Source of the DNA: Carallia brachiata
Taxonomy: Eukaryota > Streptophyta > Magnoliopsida > Malpighiales > Rhizophoraceae
NCBI GenBank assembly: GCA_021464245.1
Contig: JADCRB010000046.1
Span: forward strand, 3,049,214-3,113,213
Direction: 5' to 3'
DNA: 64,000 nt
Shown here: positions 1 to 11,618 of the stretch, in pieces
Layout: each line of letters opens with the position of its first letter
Position numbering within the stretch: the stretch's first letter is position 1
Notes under the pieces: generated by a model
Told to the model about the DNA's origin: nothing
Database searches by the model: none
Seen by the model: the letters and a program-made list of their open reading frames with translations, nothing else
Program-made: the position numbers and the translations under genes

Positions 1-567
1 AAATTGAAATTTATAATCTCTATAATAGAAGTTTAAGTTTCAATTATTAGAATATTTTGTGTCCCTTAGTGAAATTTCGATAAAAACTTTACCATAGAAC
101 TTAATTTTAAGTATTTCAATTTATTTAATAATATTTAACAATTTATTTATCACTTTAATCCGATCTAATGAACGTTACTAAGTATTTCGCTTTCAATAAT
201 CATCTGTCACAGCCTTCTAAAAAAAAAAAATCATCCACCACCACGACAATAAAGGACATGGATGGGCCCTTGCATTCTCCGATATACGAATTGCAGCGTC
301 GACGGCCCAAAAACACGTCAGAATGCGTCCAAAAGGTCCAATGATATTTACCATGAAAAATAATGGCATCTAGGTGACCAAAAAAATAAATAAATAATGG
401 TATCTTCTAATTCAACTAGTTGGAGCACTGTTAAAATTTTTTATCCTATTTTTGAGTGTTAGTAGTTTAGTTTATTTTCTTAACTTTTCAGCTTTCCTTG
501 TAATACTAAAATTAAAATATTGGTGCATATTAATAGCTTTAAAAGTAAACAGACATACAAATCCTGA
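1..567. other. AT-rich intergenic DNA
   Basis: No open frame with recognisable similarity, RNA gene or element boundary was seen. The stretch ends at the TGA target-site copy of the transposon that starts at 568. Confidence 0.5.
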
Positions 568-1865
568 GGGGCCGTTTGGAGTGGTTTAAGTTTTCTGTTT
601 TCTGTTTATTTTTCACAAAAAAAACAGGAAACATGTTTGTTATTGATTCTGTTTTCTATTTTTTGTTGAAAAGTTAAAAGTGTTTTTCAAAGAAAAAAAC
701 AGATTGGGAAAACAATAAAAATAACTTTTCGATTTTGTTTTTCACTTTTTTTTCTATACTTTCTCTCACAACTTTTTCTCTCTCTATCCACCATCTTTAT
801 CATATCTCTCTTTACTCATCCTCTCTCTATCCCTCTATATTTTTTCTCTCACTACTCTTTCTCTCTCTACCCTCTATCTCCTTTTCTATCTCTACCATTC
901 TCTCTCTACCTTCTCTCCCCTTTTTCTATCTCTATCATTCTCTCTCTACCCTCTCTCCCCTTTTTCTATCTCTACCGTTCTCTCTCTACCCTCTCTCTCT
1001 CTCTTTTCTCTCTCTACTCATTCTTTCTCTACCCTCTTTCTTTTTTTTTCTCTTTCTACCATTATCTCTACTAATTCTCCCTCTACCTACTCTATCTCTC
1101 TCTCCTTTGTCTCCCTCAACCATTTTCTCTGCTCATTCTCTCTGTGCTCCCTCCCTCTCTCTCATTTTTCTCTCTCTACCATTCTTTCTTTTTTTTCTTA
1201 CTCTATCATTCTATCTACTCGTTCCTCTCTGCCCTCTCTCTCTCTCTTTTTTCTCTCTACCATTCTCTGTCTACCCATATTCTCTCTCCTTTTTCTTACT
1301 CTACTATTATCTCTCTACTCTCTCTTTCTTCTTTTTCTCTCTCTACTCATTCTCTCTATATCTAGACTCTCTCCTCTTTTCTTGTTTTATACATTCTCTC
1401 TACTCGTTCTCTCTCTTATTCTCGCGCTCGCTCTCTTTCTATACCTCTCTCTCTCATTTCTCTCTCATTATCTACTCTTCTTTCCTCTCTCTCTCTTTCT
1501 CTCTGTCATCTCTACTCATTCTTCTATCTCTCTCTTTCTCTTCATTTTCTCTCTCTCTATATCTCATACTCTTCTTCTCTTTCTTCTGCTCTCTTCTCTT
1601 CTCTCTCATTCCTCTCTCTCTTTTCTCTCTCTACTTCTCTTCTCTCTACCCTCTTTCTTTCTCTCTCTTTCTCTCGCTCCCATTTTTCTCTTCATATTTA
1701 TACTTTTTTTTACCATTTCTCTCACTATCCTTTTTCTATCTATTTTTTTATTCTTATAAAAAAAAAATTGACAGCAATAAACACAAAAATTCAACAAACA
1801 GCAAAAACAAAAAACAGAAAATGAAAAACAGAACCAAAAAATTGACAGCGTCTCCAAACGGATCC
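568..1865 (+). mobile_element. Non-autonomous PIF/Harbinger-like TIR element, copy 1
   Basis: The left end reads GGGGCCGTTTGGAG and the reverse complement of the right end reads GGATCCGTTTGGAG, so the two ends form imperfect terminal inverted repeats. Both ends are flanked by TGA (565-567 and 1866-1868), a 3-bp target duplication. The TIR type and 3-bp duplication resemble the PIF/Harbinger (Tourist) superfamily; that placement is inference. The interior is a ~1-kb CT-rich degenerate array and no transposase frame is present. A second copy in opposite orientation lies at 5163-6575. Confidence 0.7.
735..1735. repeat. Pyrimidine-rich degenerate minisatellite inside element copy 1
   Basis: About 1 kb of plus-strand CT-rich sequence is built from variants of a unit like CTCTCTCTACYATTCTCTC, with spacers of T runs. 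It opens a long frame that encodes only Ser/Leu/Phe/Tyr low-complexity sequence, which should not be called a gene. The same array, reverse-complemented, fills the copy at 5163-6575. Confidence 0.8.
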
Positions 1866-2669
1866 TGACTTTTTAACTTTTCAGTTTTCCTTGTAATATT
1901 GGTAGACAGATAAAGTCAATTTGAAAGTGCCAGTATTTATGTGCCAATTTACGCTATTAAATATTAATAAAAACTCTCCTTTAGGTTACACAAACCCTGA
2001 CTTAAGCCTTGTTATGAATTATTTTTGACGACAAAATATCACCTTGGGAATAAAAACGGATGTATTGGACTCAAATTGAATGAGTACAATTAGTGAAAGA
2101 GTTGATCAAGACTCCGCAACTCACCGATCACCCAATTTTTAATTAGAAATTAATAGTCTAAGTTACAAAAACTCTCATAGGTGGCAAATAGTAGGAAAAA
2201 AAATTGATAGAATTGTTAATTTATCATATTTGAGAGATATGAACGAAAAATTTCCCATCTGTACAAAATTAAAAAAAAAACGAAAAGTTATGGAGTTTAA
2301 TTTCAACCAACATCAGTTGTAGTTTCTAAGATTCGAAATAGTTTTATATGTAAAAACAAAAACGAAAAAAAAAAGAGAGCAAAGAAGAGAAATAGTTTGA
2401 TTTAATTATTTACAATCATAAGATTCTCAATGAGATTTAAGATGGAATTGCATTCAATCATATCTAAATATGAAATGAAATTGCCACTCCCATTCTTTTG
2501 GTTTGGTATACATAACAGGATTAATTATAACGTCGGATTCATCCTTGATTTTAGGATAATGCCCAGGAAAATGGGAACCTTGGGGTTTTTTTTTGAATAG
2601 TGCATATTAGAGCAGGGAGACATAAGCTTGATCATTCTTTTTTTTTTTTTTAATCTAGTTGAATAGAGA

Positions 2670-2724
<55 letters not shown>

Positions 2725-5162
2725 ATTTGAGATTTGAGTCTTAAACAAAACATAAAGAACTCTTGATCACAGAGAATGAGATATGGTGGTGAGTTTGCTA
2801 TTTAGCGAATCTTTTTACTAAGGATTCGAGATGCATTCTTTTAAAGGTTTCAAATTCGATATAAGTTGAAAGATAAAAGAAACTTATGAGAGAGGAGATA
2901 GTTGATGAATAATGATCTCTCAATTATGAAACCCCCCACAAACAGAAAAAAAAAAAGAAAAAGAAAAGGAAAGCGTGTCCACATAAATATATATAACTAT
3001 ATTATCCACTTCATTCGCTGTGCAATTTGCTGATGATCGATTTAACTAGCTATCAATCAAGTAATATGACATTGGCATCCACACCACCAACTCCCTGTTT
3101 CGCATTGACAAACCCGGGAAAGTCAAATTCTGTGACACCATCACCCCCACTTAAATTTTGTGGTCTTCTGTAGTCTTTACCTAGAATCAATTATACCTAA
3201 GACACAGGTTCAGAGTGGACTTTTTAGCAAAGGTCATAGCTCTCGGGACCCTCTGTTTGTAGGATGGATGACCACATTATTCCCATCTTAAAAAATTTAT
3301 ATATTTTGATAAATAAAAATTATTTTAATTTTGATTTATAAATTTAATGATTGATATATTTTTAATAATTTTTTTTAAAAAAATTCTTATGTTTATGCTG
3401 TAGTTAAAAAAACGTTCGAAAGTACGTGCAGAAGTACTTAAAGAAAAGTTCATCTGTAGATTTCCCTTGACAAGAAATTTAATTCAAGATTCAGAAAGAA
3501 GCAATTAGCTAGCAATCAACGGAATCGTACTTACGCTTGACAAGAATGTTCACTTTGCCAAAGGTGTCATGTTTCATGGCTTTTGCTTGAAATTATGCTT
3601 ACCATTACACTGGCCCAATTAGAGGCAAAGTCAATTTCTTGGATCCTTAATTCGAGTGATGATGGGTGGGTTTGTTACCCCAATAAAGGAAAAGAATTAA
3701 AGTATGGGCCCATAAAAGGGGGGCCGATGGCCTCATTTAGCCCAAAAAAAAATAATTTTTTTAAAAAAAATCAAGGTTTAAAATATCAGTAAGTATTTTT
3801 AAGATAATATTAAGTATTAGTTAATATTTAATTTTGAAAAATAAAAAGCGAATCGGGACATTTCCGGGCAAATTCGTCGGCCCACCTAACACGACTCGAA
3901 AGAAAATTAGACAATGGGTTGACAATCGTTGGCAATGGTCGCGTGTGAAAAATAGACCTACTTTGGATCAGCTCAGCAACTGCGTCTTTCTGTTGCGTCG
4001 TTTTGCAAAATTCTACAAAAAAAGTGCACGGAGACAATGACTTCCCGATTAGTATATAAAGCATACTTATCGTTAAAATTAGTCGAGTCCTTTGTGTCAC
4101 ATTCGAAGAATGCTACGAGTTATAATTACAATAAGTTTACTATGGACTTCGTCAACGTCTATGACGCTCTCTATAAGTGTGATTTTATTCCGTTTTGCTG
4201 GTTCCCTTGGAGGAACTTTGATTAATCTACCTCATCCCCCCAACTCCTACTCCGGTCTGCTCTTCAAGAGACAAAATTTCCACTTATCTAAGTAATTTTT
4301 AAATCTTTGAGTAGGTTGTAATATATGAAAATTTATGCTCTTTAATATGATTTGATTACTAATAACTTGTTGACCCGGAGAAAAAAGTACTAATAACAAT
4401 TGGTAAAATAACAGGTAAAATATGTACATATAGGATTATTATGAGAGATTTTATCTAGTTGTACAGTTTTTTTTTAATTGGCTTCTTTTCTTGAGAAGCT
4501 AATTATGTATAAAATTTTATACAATTTTAAAATATATATATTAGCTCAAAAAAGGGTCCTATTTTGGATGATTCAGATATGATATCCACAACAAGGGCAA
4601 GGGATCGCGGACTTACAGGCAAATATGCGAACATAATAGATATTCATATTCATTCTCATATTCTCAAAGACAGGCAAGAAGAATTCGACTGATTTGAAAG
4701 GCGATTGTACAGATATGTACGCATGTATATGGATGCGGCCTTGGGGTCTTGAGTCCCGACGGCCGTTTGTTGTTCTAAAATGATTGCCGTATAAACAAAG
4801 GAGAGAAAGTACTAATTAATAGCATGCAGCTCCTAAATAGTCCTTGATAAGGAGCTCGCCAAGATGACACGGGGCAGGATCAGGGTTAGCCAAGGGAGTG
4901 CCAAGGGCCCATGGTGCTGGGGCCTAGAAAGTAATTATACAAGAACACACGGCTAAGGATCAGAGGTACATTTTAAAAGTTAATATTCTAATAATTAAGT
5001 TGGTACGAATATAAAGAGCTTTTAAAAATATTTAGAGTTAAAGAGATTTTATTGTATCTTAATATAAATTTAACATATTTATATGTAATCTAGGTACTAG
5101 CAATGAGGTTTTAGATATGACGTGACAAGTGAGGAATTTTAAAACTCTTAAGTGTAATCTAA
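1866..5162. other. Intergenic region between the two inverted TIR elements
   Basis: AT-rich DNA with a TA/TG microsatellite at about 2670-2722 and several A and T runs. Short frames near 3583-4300 have no recognisable family and low coding character. No RNA gene or complete element boundary was identified. Confidence 0.5.
2670..2722. repeat. Compound (TA)n(TG)n microsatellite
   Basis: About nine TA units pass directly into about eighteen TG units, a compound dinucleotide repeat in non-coding DNA. Confidence 0.95.
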
Positions 5163-6575
5163 GGGCCCGTTTGGAGACGCTGTCAGTTTTTTATTTCTGT
5201 TTTTTGTTTTTGCTGTTTGCTGAATTTTTGTATTTATTACTGTTAATTTTTGTTTTTTTCTATAACAATAAAAAAAAAGATAGAAAAAGGATTGTGAGAG
5301 AAATGGTAAAAAGAGTATAAATATAGAGAGAAAAGTGAGAGAGAGAGAGAGAGAGAGAGAGATAAAGAGGGTAAAGAGAGAATGAGTAGAGAGAGAAAAA
5401 GGAGAGAGAAAGAGATAAGAAAGAGAATGAGTAAAGAGAATGATAGAAAAAGAAAGGGTTGAGAAAGAATGAGTAATCAGAATAGTAGAGAGAGAAAAAA
5501 ATGAGAGAGAGGGTAGAGAGAGAATGAGTAGAGAAAATGATAGAGAGAGAAAAGAGAGATAGGGTAGAGAAAGAATGAGTGGAGAGTAAAGAGAATGATA
5601 GAGAGAGAAAAATGAGAGAGAGAGGGCAGAGAGAGAATAAGTGGAGAGAATGGTAAAACAAGAAAAAAGAGAGAGAGTCTGCGTAGAGAGAGAATGAATA
5701 GAGAGATGAAAAGGAGAGAGAGAGAGTAGAGAGATAATAGTAGAGCGAGAAAAATGAGAGAGAATGTGAGTAGACAGAAAGGAGAGAGAATCTGGGTAGA
5801 CAGAAAGGAGAGAGAATCTGGGTAGACAGAGAATGATAGACAGAAAAGAGAGAGGGAGAGAGAGAGGGCAGAGAGAGAACAGTAGAGAGAATGATATAGC
5901 AAGAAAAAGAAGAGAGAATGGTAGAGAGAGAAAAATGAGAGAGAGAGCGGGTATAGAGAGATTGAGTAGAGAGAATGGTCGAGGGAGAAAAAGGAGAGAG
6001 AGAGAGAGTGGGTAGAGTGAGAATTAGTAGAGAGAATGGTAGAAAGAGAAGGAGAAAGAGGGTAGAAAAAGAATGAGTAGAGAGAGAAAAGAGGGAGAGA
6101 GAGAGAGTAGAGAGCGAATGGTAGAGATAGAAAAAGGGGAAAGAGGGTAGAGAGAGAATGATAGAGATAGAAAATGAGAGAGAGGCTAGAGAGAGAATGA
6201 GTAGAGAGAGAGGGTAAAGAGAGAATGGTAGAGATAGAAAAGGGAGAGAGAGGGTAGAGAGAGAATGAGTAGAGAGAGAATGAGTAGTGAGAGAAAAAAT
6301 ATAAAGGGATAGAGAGAGGATCAGTAAAGAGAGATATGGTAAAGATGGTGGATAGAGAAAGAAAATGTTGTAAGAGAAAGTATAGAAAAAAAAAGTGAAA
6401 AACAAAATCGGAAAGTTAATTTTTATTATTTTCCCAATTTATTTTTTTCTTTGAAAAACACTTTTAACTTTTTAACAAAAAACGGAAAACAAAATCAATA
6501 TCAAACATATTTTCTGTTTTTTTTTTTTGAAAAATAAACAGAAAATAGAAAACAAAATCCATACCAAACAGACCC
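5163..6575 (-). mobile_element. Non-autonomous PIF/Harbinger-like TIR element, copy 2 (inverted)
   Basis: The left end is GGGCCCGTTTGG and the reverse complement of the right end is GGGTCTGTTTGG. TAA flanks both sides (5160-5162 and 6576-6578) as a 3-bp target duplication. The order of internal sequence is the reverse complement of the element at 568-1865; for example the GACGCTGTCAG motif is at its left end here and at the right end, reversed, in copy 1. The interior is a GA-rich minisatellite and no transposase is encoded. Confidence 0.72.
5320..6380. repeat. Purine-rich minisatellite inside element copy 2
   Basis: Degenerate tandem units resembling AGAGAGAATGAGTAGAGAGA cover about 1 kb. 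The long minus-strand open frame across it is low-complexity Ser/Leu/Phe sequence and is an artefact of the repeat. Confidence 0.8.
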
Positions 6576-9500
6576 TAAACTTCCGACTTAACAGTACTGG
6601 TTTGGGATAACCGAGGATTATTATGGATCAAAGACTCTTTCTGCGGATCTATTGTTAGGATAATTTAGGCCCGACATGGGATTTCTATTAGCTTTGGGCC
6701 TCCTCCTTATTAGTCCCGATTAGAACAAACTGAATCAATTTTATTGTCACTTGTGGTATATAATGACGAAATGACATGAAAATTAAAAATATTGTCCCTG
6801 TTCTGGTCGATTTGAACTATTATTCAATAGAATTATTGATTTCGCGCCTTCAAAATGGTGCTGTGCATGCAACAACATATTCGATCCATATGCCAACACG
6901 AAATCCCAAAATGTATAAAATTGGGATATATATGCTTTTTAATTAAATCGATCAAATCTGTAGAAACTGAAAATGACAAACGCTGCCTCCTACTTAATGA
7001 TGAGAACAACTCTTGGTTGGGATATGCCCTTATATGATCAACATGCAATTAATCTTTGCACGAGAATAAAGTTGAAAAATGATAAAAAAAAAAATGTTAA
7101 AACCAACAACTTCACTAGTATAAGCTCGAGAGAAAGCACAAAATTAAAGTTCTTCAGATTAATTTGAAATGATCATATGGTAGTTTATTGAATGAACTAT
7201 CTGACTGTATACTAAGGGGAGGGAAAAAAGAGACTGCCCAACAAAACATCAACTACATGATTAATTTCAAAGTGCGGGATGAGGTCCAAAAAACTTCAAT
7301 TATTAGATATATTTCATTAAAGCAAATAAACTTAACACCAGTCATTTAAATCCTATTATTACAATTAGTCACTAGTAAACCAAGCTTATCCCCCTGCCAG
7401 CTCTAGACACTAAAGCAAGGGGCTTTACAATCTAGCTAGGCTGGTCTTCTTGATGATGAAATTATTGAAATGAAACACAGTATTATCAATTATTTAGAGA
7501 TTCTAGGGTTCAGACAAAGACAAGTAGAAACGGGTTTTCTTTCTCCCGAAGATCTGAGTCCATTTGATGATTAAGATATTAATATATGTGGGAGTGAGTG
7601 CTTTTTGAACTTTGATAGTTTTCTTCTTGTTTATATCTCCATGACCCCAGGTTCTTGACTTCTTTTTCCTCCTTTCCAGTAAAAAAATCCTTAGAAAATA
7701 TCAAAGTAGGAAACCGAGGTCAATGAGTGGCACTTCTTCAAAAAGTTGAGAATTTTCTGCAGCATTTTTCTTTTGTGTGCTTTGTCCTTTAACATAAGAT
7801 ATAGTCGTCCCTCTAATGTTCATTATTGTAACGCGAAGAAATTAATAATAAATTATAGTAGATAATGAGAAACCGGTTGGTATAATGCATTCAGTGATAA
7901 TGAAAATCATTGTTAGAGCAACTTAAACTTGATATAATTCTGTGACAAGTGGTCTATAACCTTTATAACTACCCCTTTGGGGCACGTTTTCATTGTATTT
8001 TACTTTGTTTTGACATTTTATATCTAGGAAAAAATTGATAACTTCATTTAAATAATTTTAAAATAATATGAACTGATGAATAATTGAATTTATTAAAAAA
8101 TAAAAAGCTGATAAATCGTTAATAAAATTGTATAGTTATTTATTACTATTTATTTAAAGTTACTTAGTGTTATTTTTAAATTTAAGCCACGGCTGGTTTT
8201 TGTTCCAATGATTAAACTTGATTTCAAATTTGTAAGGTACAAACTGATAAATGATAAGATCAGCATATCCTTGTTCCTCAATTTAGTACAAGAAGACACG
8301 CAATTATCACCATGCGACCGTTTTAAATAAATTCCAATGTTTGAAGAGTGAATTCCTAGTCATGTTAAGCAATAATACAGGAACTCACTTATATATAACC
8401 TCTTATTTTTAACATTTTTTTTTTCAAAAAATCCATTTGAAACCCCAAATATTTATTCTCTTTGATTGACTCATTGTTTTTTACGCTCATTAGATTGTCG
8501 ATTACAAATATGTGGTAGCTTTCTCCATTGTATTTTTGGGGTCATAACCCATTGCTTATTAATTTTGTGAACTTAATTATAAGTGTATGTCATAATCCCA
8601 TAATTCAGTAGACGAACTGTACCAAGGCGGTCATCTCTATATAATGAAGCATGACTTACAAACTGATTTAAAATTTGTGAAATAGTGATAACGAAATGCA
8701 GAAATTAAATTAGGCGAAGTTTGTGTTTTTAAATTTTTTAACTTTTAAGCTGCATCTCTAGTACATGGATGATATTAATCGAATGGTTTATCAGAAATAC
8801 TCTCACAACTATTTAGATACAGGGCTTGAGTTTAACTTTAGTGCCAAGTCCTTCTGAGTCAAAAATAACAATTAGTGTTCGCAAAAATGTAAGTAAGATT
8901 AATTAGCACAAAGTAGACTCCCAACTTAGGTCATCTATGCAATGACATAGATAAATTAGTTTTCTACCTTACTTCATCTTGTACATGTGCTTATAGTTTA
9001 TATATGAATTGTTTGACATTATACAGTGAAATTCCGTCGATCTATCTCTAAATCCTCTATAATAATCTAGCCTGTAATGGTGAGGAGATAAATGTGTGAA
9101 TCCTACCACATTGAATTGAATCTAGTTTTATCCAACAAACAACCAATCTACAGTGGCAAACATGCATAGCAAATTTCGTCGTTTCACCTTTTAAGCCATA
9201 TCCTTCTATAGTTTTTCAGCTGGTGATCAATTTCATGTTGGCCATGCTCTTCAATGTAATATGCAAAATTGTAAACTACGTAGTTTGCGGCAAGTTCAAG
9301 GCATCCCAAATCAGAGAAACAGTCCATTTTTCGGTTTTTGTTGTTCATTTGGAAAAGCATGTGCTTATGGGTTGTGTGATGCTTTATTGCTACACATTTA
9401 CTGCAACTTGGAAATGATAATTTGACTAGCGATGACAACGTGGAATTTCTTTCAATACCCAATTGATTTCAGCTCTCCGAGAATAGGCTGTCATTCCAAG

Positions 9501-10032
9501 AAACTTCTAGCCAGACAGTATATATATATAACAATAAAGGGTTTTGTCCTAATTAAACTCCTAAGACAAAAACATGTTCAAGTCAATCACGTTAATGTCA
9601 CATTTTAATTGGTTCTCGTGTTGTGTGTGTGGTCTGTAATTAATTCTTTCGTTTAAACAAGCAATGTAGTAGTAATTGTTGAATGGAACATTTCGAGGAT
9701 ATTGGTGACAAACTAATAAGAAGGTGGAGGTTTCTTCTGAAGCTTACCTTGTTGCGTTCAAATAATAAACTAATCAACCTTTCAAAAAAGCATTGTAATT
9801 TAATATGCTAAAGAAGAAGAAAATTTGTATTTGTGCTTTGTCCAGTTGCATGTATGGCTAATTACCGATGATCTAACTAATCCAAAAAGGCAGAGAGAGA
9901 AAGAGAGAGAGAGAAAGGAAAAAACCCTAGAGAAGAAACTGGGTCTGGGGTTGAATTTTGTGAGAGGATGGAGAAGGTGAGGTGTAAGACTTTTTGTCCT
10001 CATTAGCATCACCATCACCCACTTTTTCTAAG
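6576..10032. other. AT-rich intergenic region upstream of the MYB gene
   Basis: No gene, RNA gene or clear transposon was recognised. Short frames at 6833-7167 and 9184-9462 lack any family signature and overlap on opposite strands, as expected by chance. The part nearest 10033 probably holds the MYB promoter. Confidence 0.45.
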
Positions 10033-10039
10033 TATAAAA
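10033..10039 (+). promoter_or_regulatory. Candidate TATA box of the MYB gene
   Basis: TATAAAA lies about 100 bp upstream of the MYB start codon at 10141, a plausible core-promoter position given a short 5' UTR. This rests on motif and distance only. Confidence 0.4.
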
Positions 10040-10140
10040 TTTGGTCATCCTTTTCCAAGTTTTTACAGAAATCTGAGACTTTCCAAGAGAGTTTTGCTTG
10101 AAGAAAGGAGATCAAAAGGAGAAAGCAATAGAAATAACAA

Positions 10141-11618
10141 ATGGGTCGAGCTCCCTGCTGCGACAAGGCCAATGTCAAGAAAGGTCCATGGTCTCCTGAA
10201 GAGGATGCTAAGCTTAAGGCTTATATTGAAGAGTATGGCACTGGAGGCAACTGGATTGCACTCCCTCAAAAAATTGGTAAAGTTTCCATCTCCTTCTACC
10301 CCCTTTACAACCTTTTAATTTCCATGAATATGTTGTTAGCGTGAAATTTTTTAATGTCTGTTTCCACTACGTGTCAATCCGATTAACAATCCTGCGATTC
10401 CTAACATATGTTACAAGTTTTTAGGTTTTGGCTTTTTTTTTTTTCCTTTCTCAAAAGTTTGCTCAAGAGAGTGCAATAGAATTATTTGATTGAACTTTTG
10501 ATTGATATGTCATCCACAGGGCTTAAGAGATGTGGAAAAAGCTGCAGACTTAGATGGTTGAATTACTTAAGGCCTAATATCAAGCATGGTGGATTCTCAG
10601 AAGAAGAAGACAACATCATATGCAGTCTCTATATAAGTATTGGCAGCAGGTACCCCACCTCCAAACCCCCCTCTCGCAGCTTTTGCCATAAAATTCAACC
10701 TCAAGCCCTTGTCCTTTTTCTATATAGATCTAGGTTCAGCCTAATATATTAGTTTTTTTTTAGCATAATTATAGATTCATATCTTAGTTGGAATAGGAAT
10801 TTTTTTGTTTCTTCTTCTTGGAGAAGTACATGGCATGATATTCAAATATTCCATATACTTTTAGGTGGTCCATAATTGCAGCACAGTTGCCAGGAAGAAC
10901 AGATAATGATATCAAGAATTATTGGAATACAAAATTGAAGAAGAAACTGCTTGGAAAGCGCAAACAATCTACCACCAATCGCGTGACCTCCGCGAGTAGT
11001 CCAGACAGGGTGGAAGATAATAGTTCACCTTCTTCACAGGCTCTGAGCAACTCCGCGCTTGAAAGGCTACAACTGCACATGCAGCTTCAAAATCTTCAGA
11101 ATAATCCATGCTCTTTCTACAACAATCCTGCACTGTGGCCCAAGTTGCACCCTTCCCAAGAGAGGATGCTTCTCCAGTCTTTAACTGAAAGCTCATCTAT
11201 TAGTCCTCAGCATTTCTTGCCTTGTACTCAGCAAGCGGGTGGGCCAAAGATTGATGATATCTATGAGCAAGTCAGTGGCTCACTTGGACTTCAACAAGGT
11301 TACCCAAAATTTGACACTCCCAGTGGAGATGGCTCAGAGAATGGCTCAGTCCCTTGCAGCAATAATGCTAATAACAATGTGATGGACTCAACATTTCATG
11401 CTGAGCTTGAAGCTTTTCTTAATGACAAAACTTCTGGGTTGATGGCACAAGAGAATCAGATCTCGGATGACTTTGATTGTTTTAAAGAAATGAATGGGTC
11501 AAAGGACAGCTTCGTCTGGTGGTCCAATGAGTTTGAGACAAAATCAGCATATTCGAATTCATGGGGTTCTGAGGAAATTTTCCGAGACTGTGAATTGGGT
11601 TACAACATGTACTCGTAA
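10141..11618 (+). CDS. MYB36: R2R3-MYB transcription factor, MYB36-like (subgroup 14)
   Basis: Three exons, 10141-10276, 10520-10649 and 10865-11618, join in phase to 339 codons, using the usual R2R3-MYB intron positions inside the repeats. The protein starts [20 protein letters not shown] and has complete R2 and R3 repeats (about residues 14-112) with the regular tryptophans, including [11 protein letters not shown] in the R3 recognition helix. After the repeats, the segment [18 protein letters not shown] followed by FYNNP and LWPKLHP matches what I recall of Arabidopsis MYB36 better than MYB68, MYB84 or RAX genes. MYB36 drives Casparian-strip genes in root endodermis; that role is carried over from the family and not shown here. 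The gene looks intact. The tail near the stop ends in an acidic, aromatic stretch. A paralogue within subgroup 14 remains possible. Confidence 0.9.

Noticed and set aside
735..1868. A 377-codon open frame
   Set aside because: It translates CT-rich minisatellite into Ser/Leu/Phe/Tyr low-complexity sequence and lies wholly inside a TIR element that has a second copy.
5260..6405. A 381-codon open frame on the minus strand
   Set aside because: Same minisatellite artefact in the inverted copy of the element.
7380..7790. Possible microRNA precursor because of a CTTGATGATG word
   Set aside because: No matching star arm or convincing hairpin was found, and the match to the known miRNA is too short.
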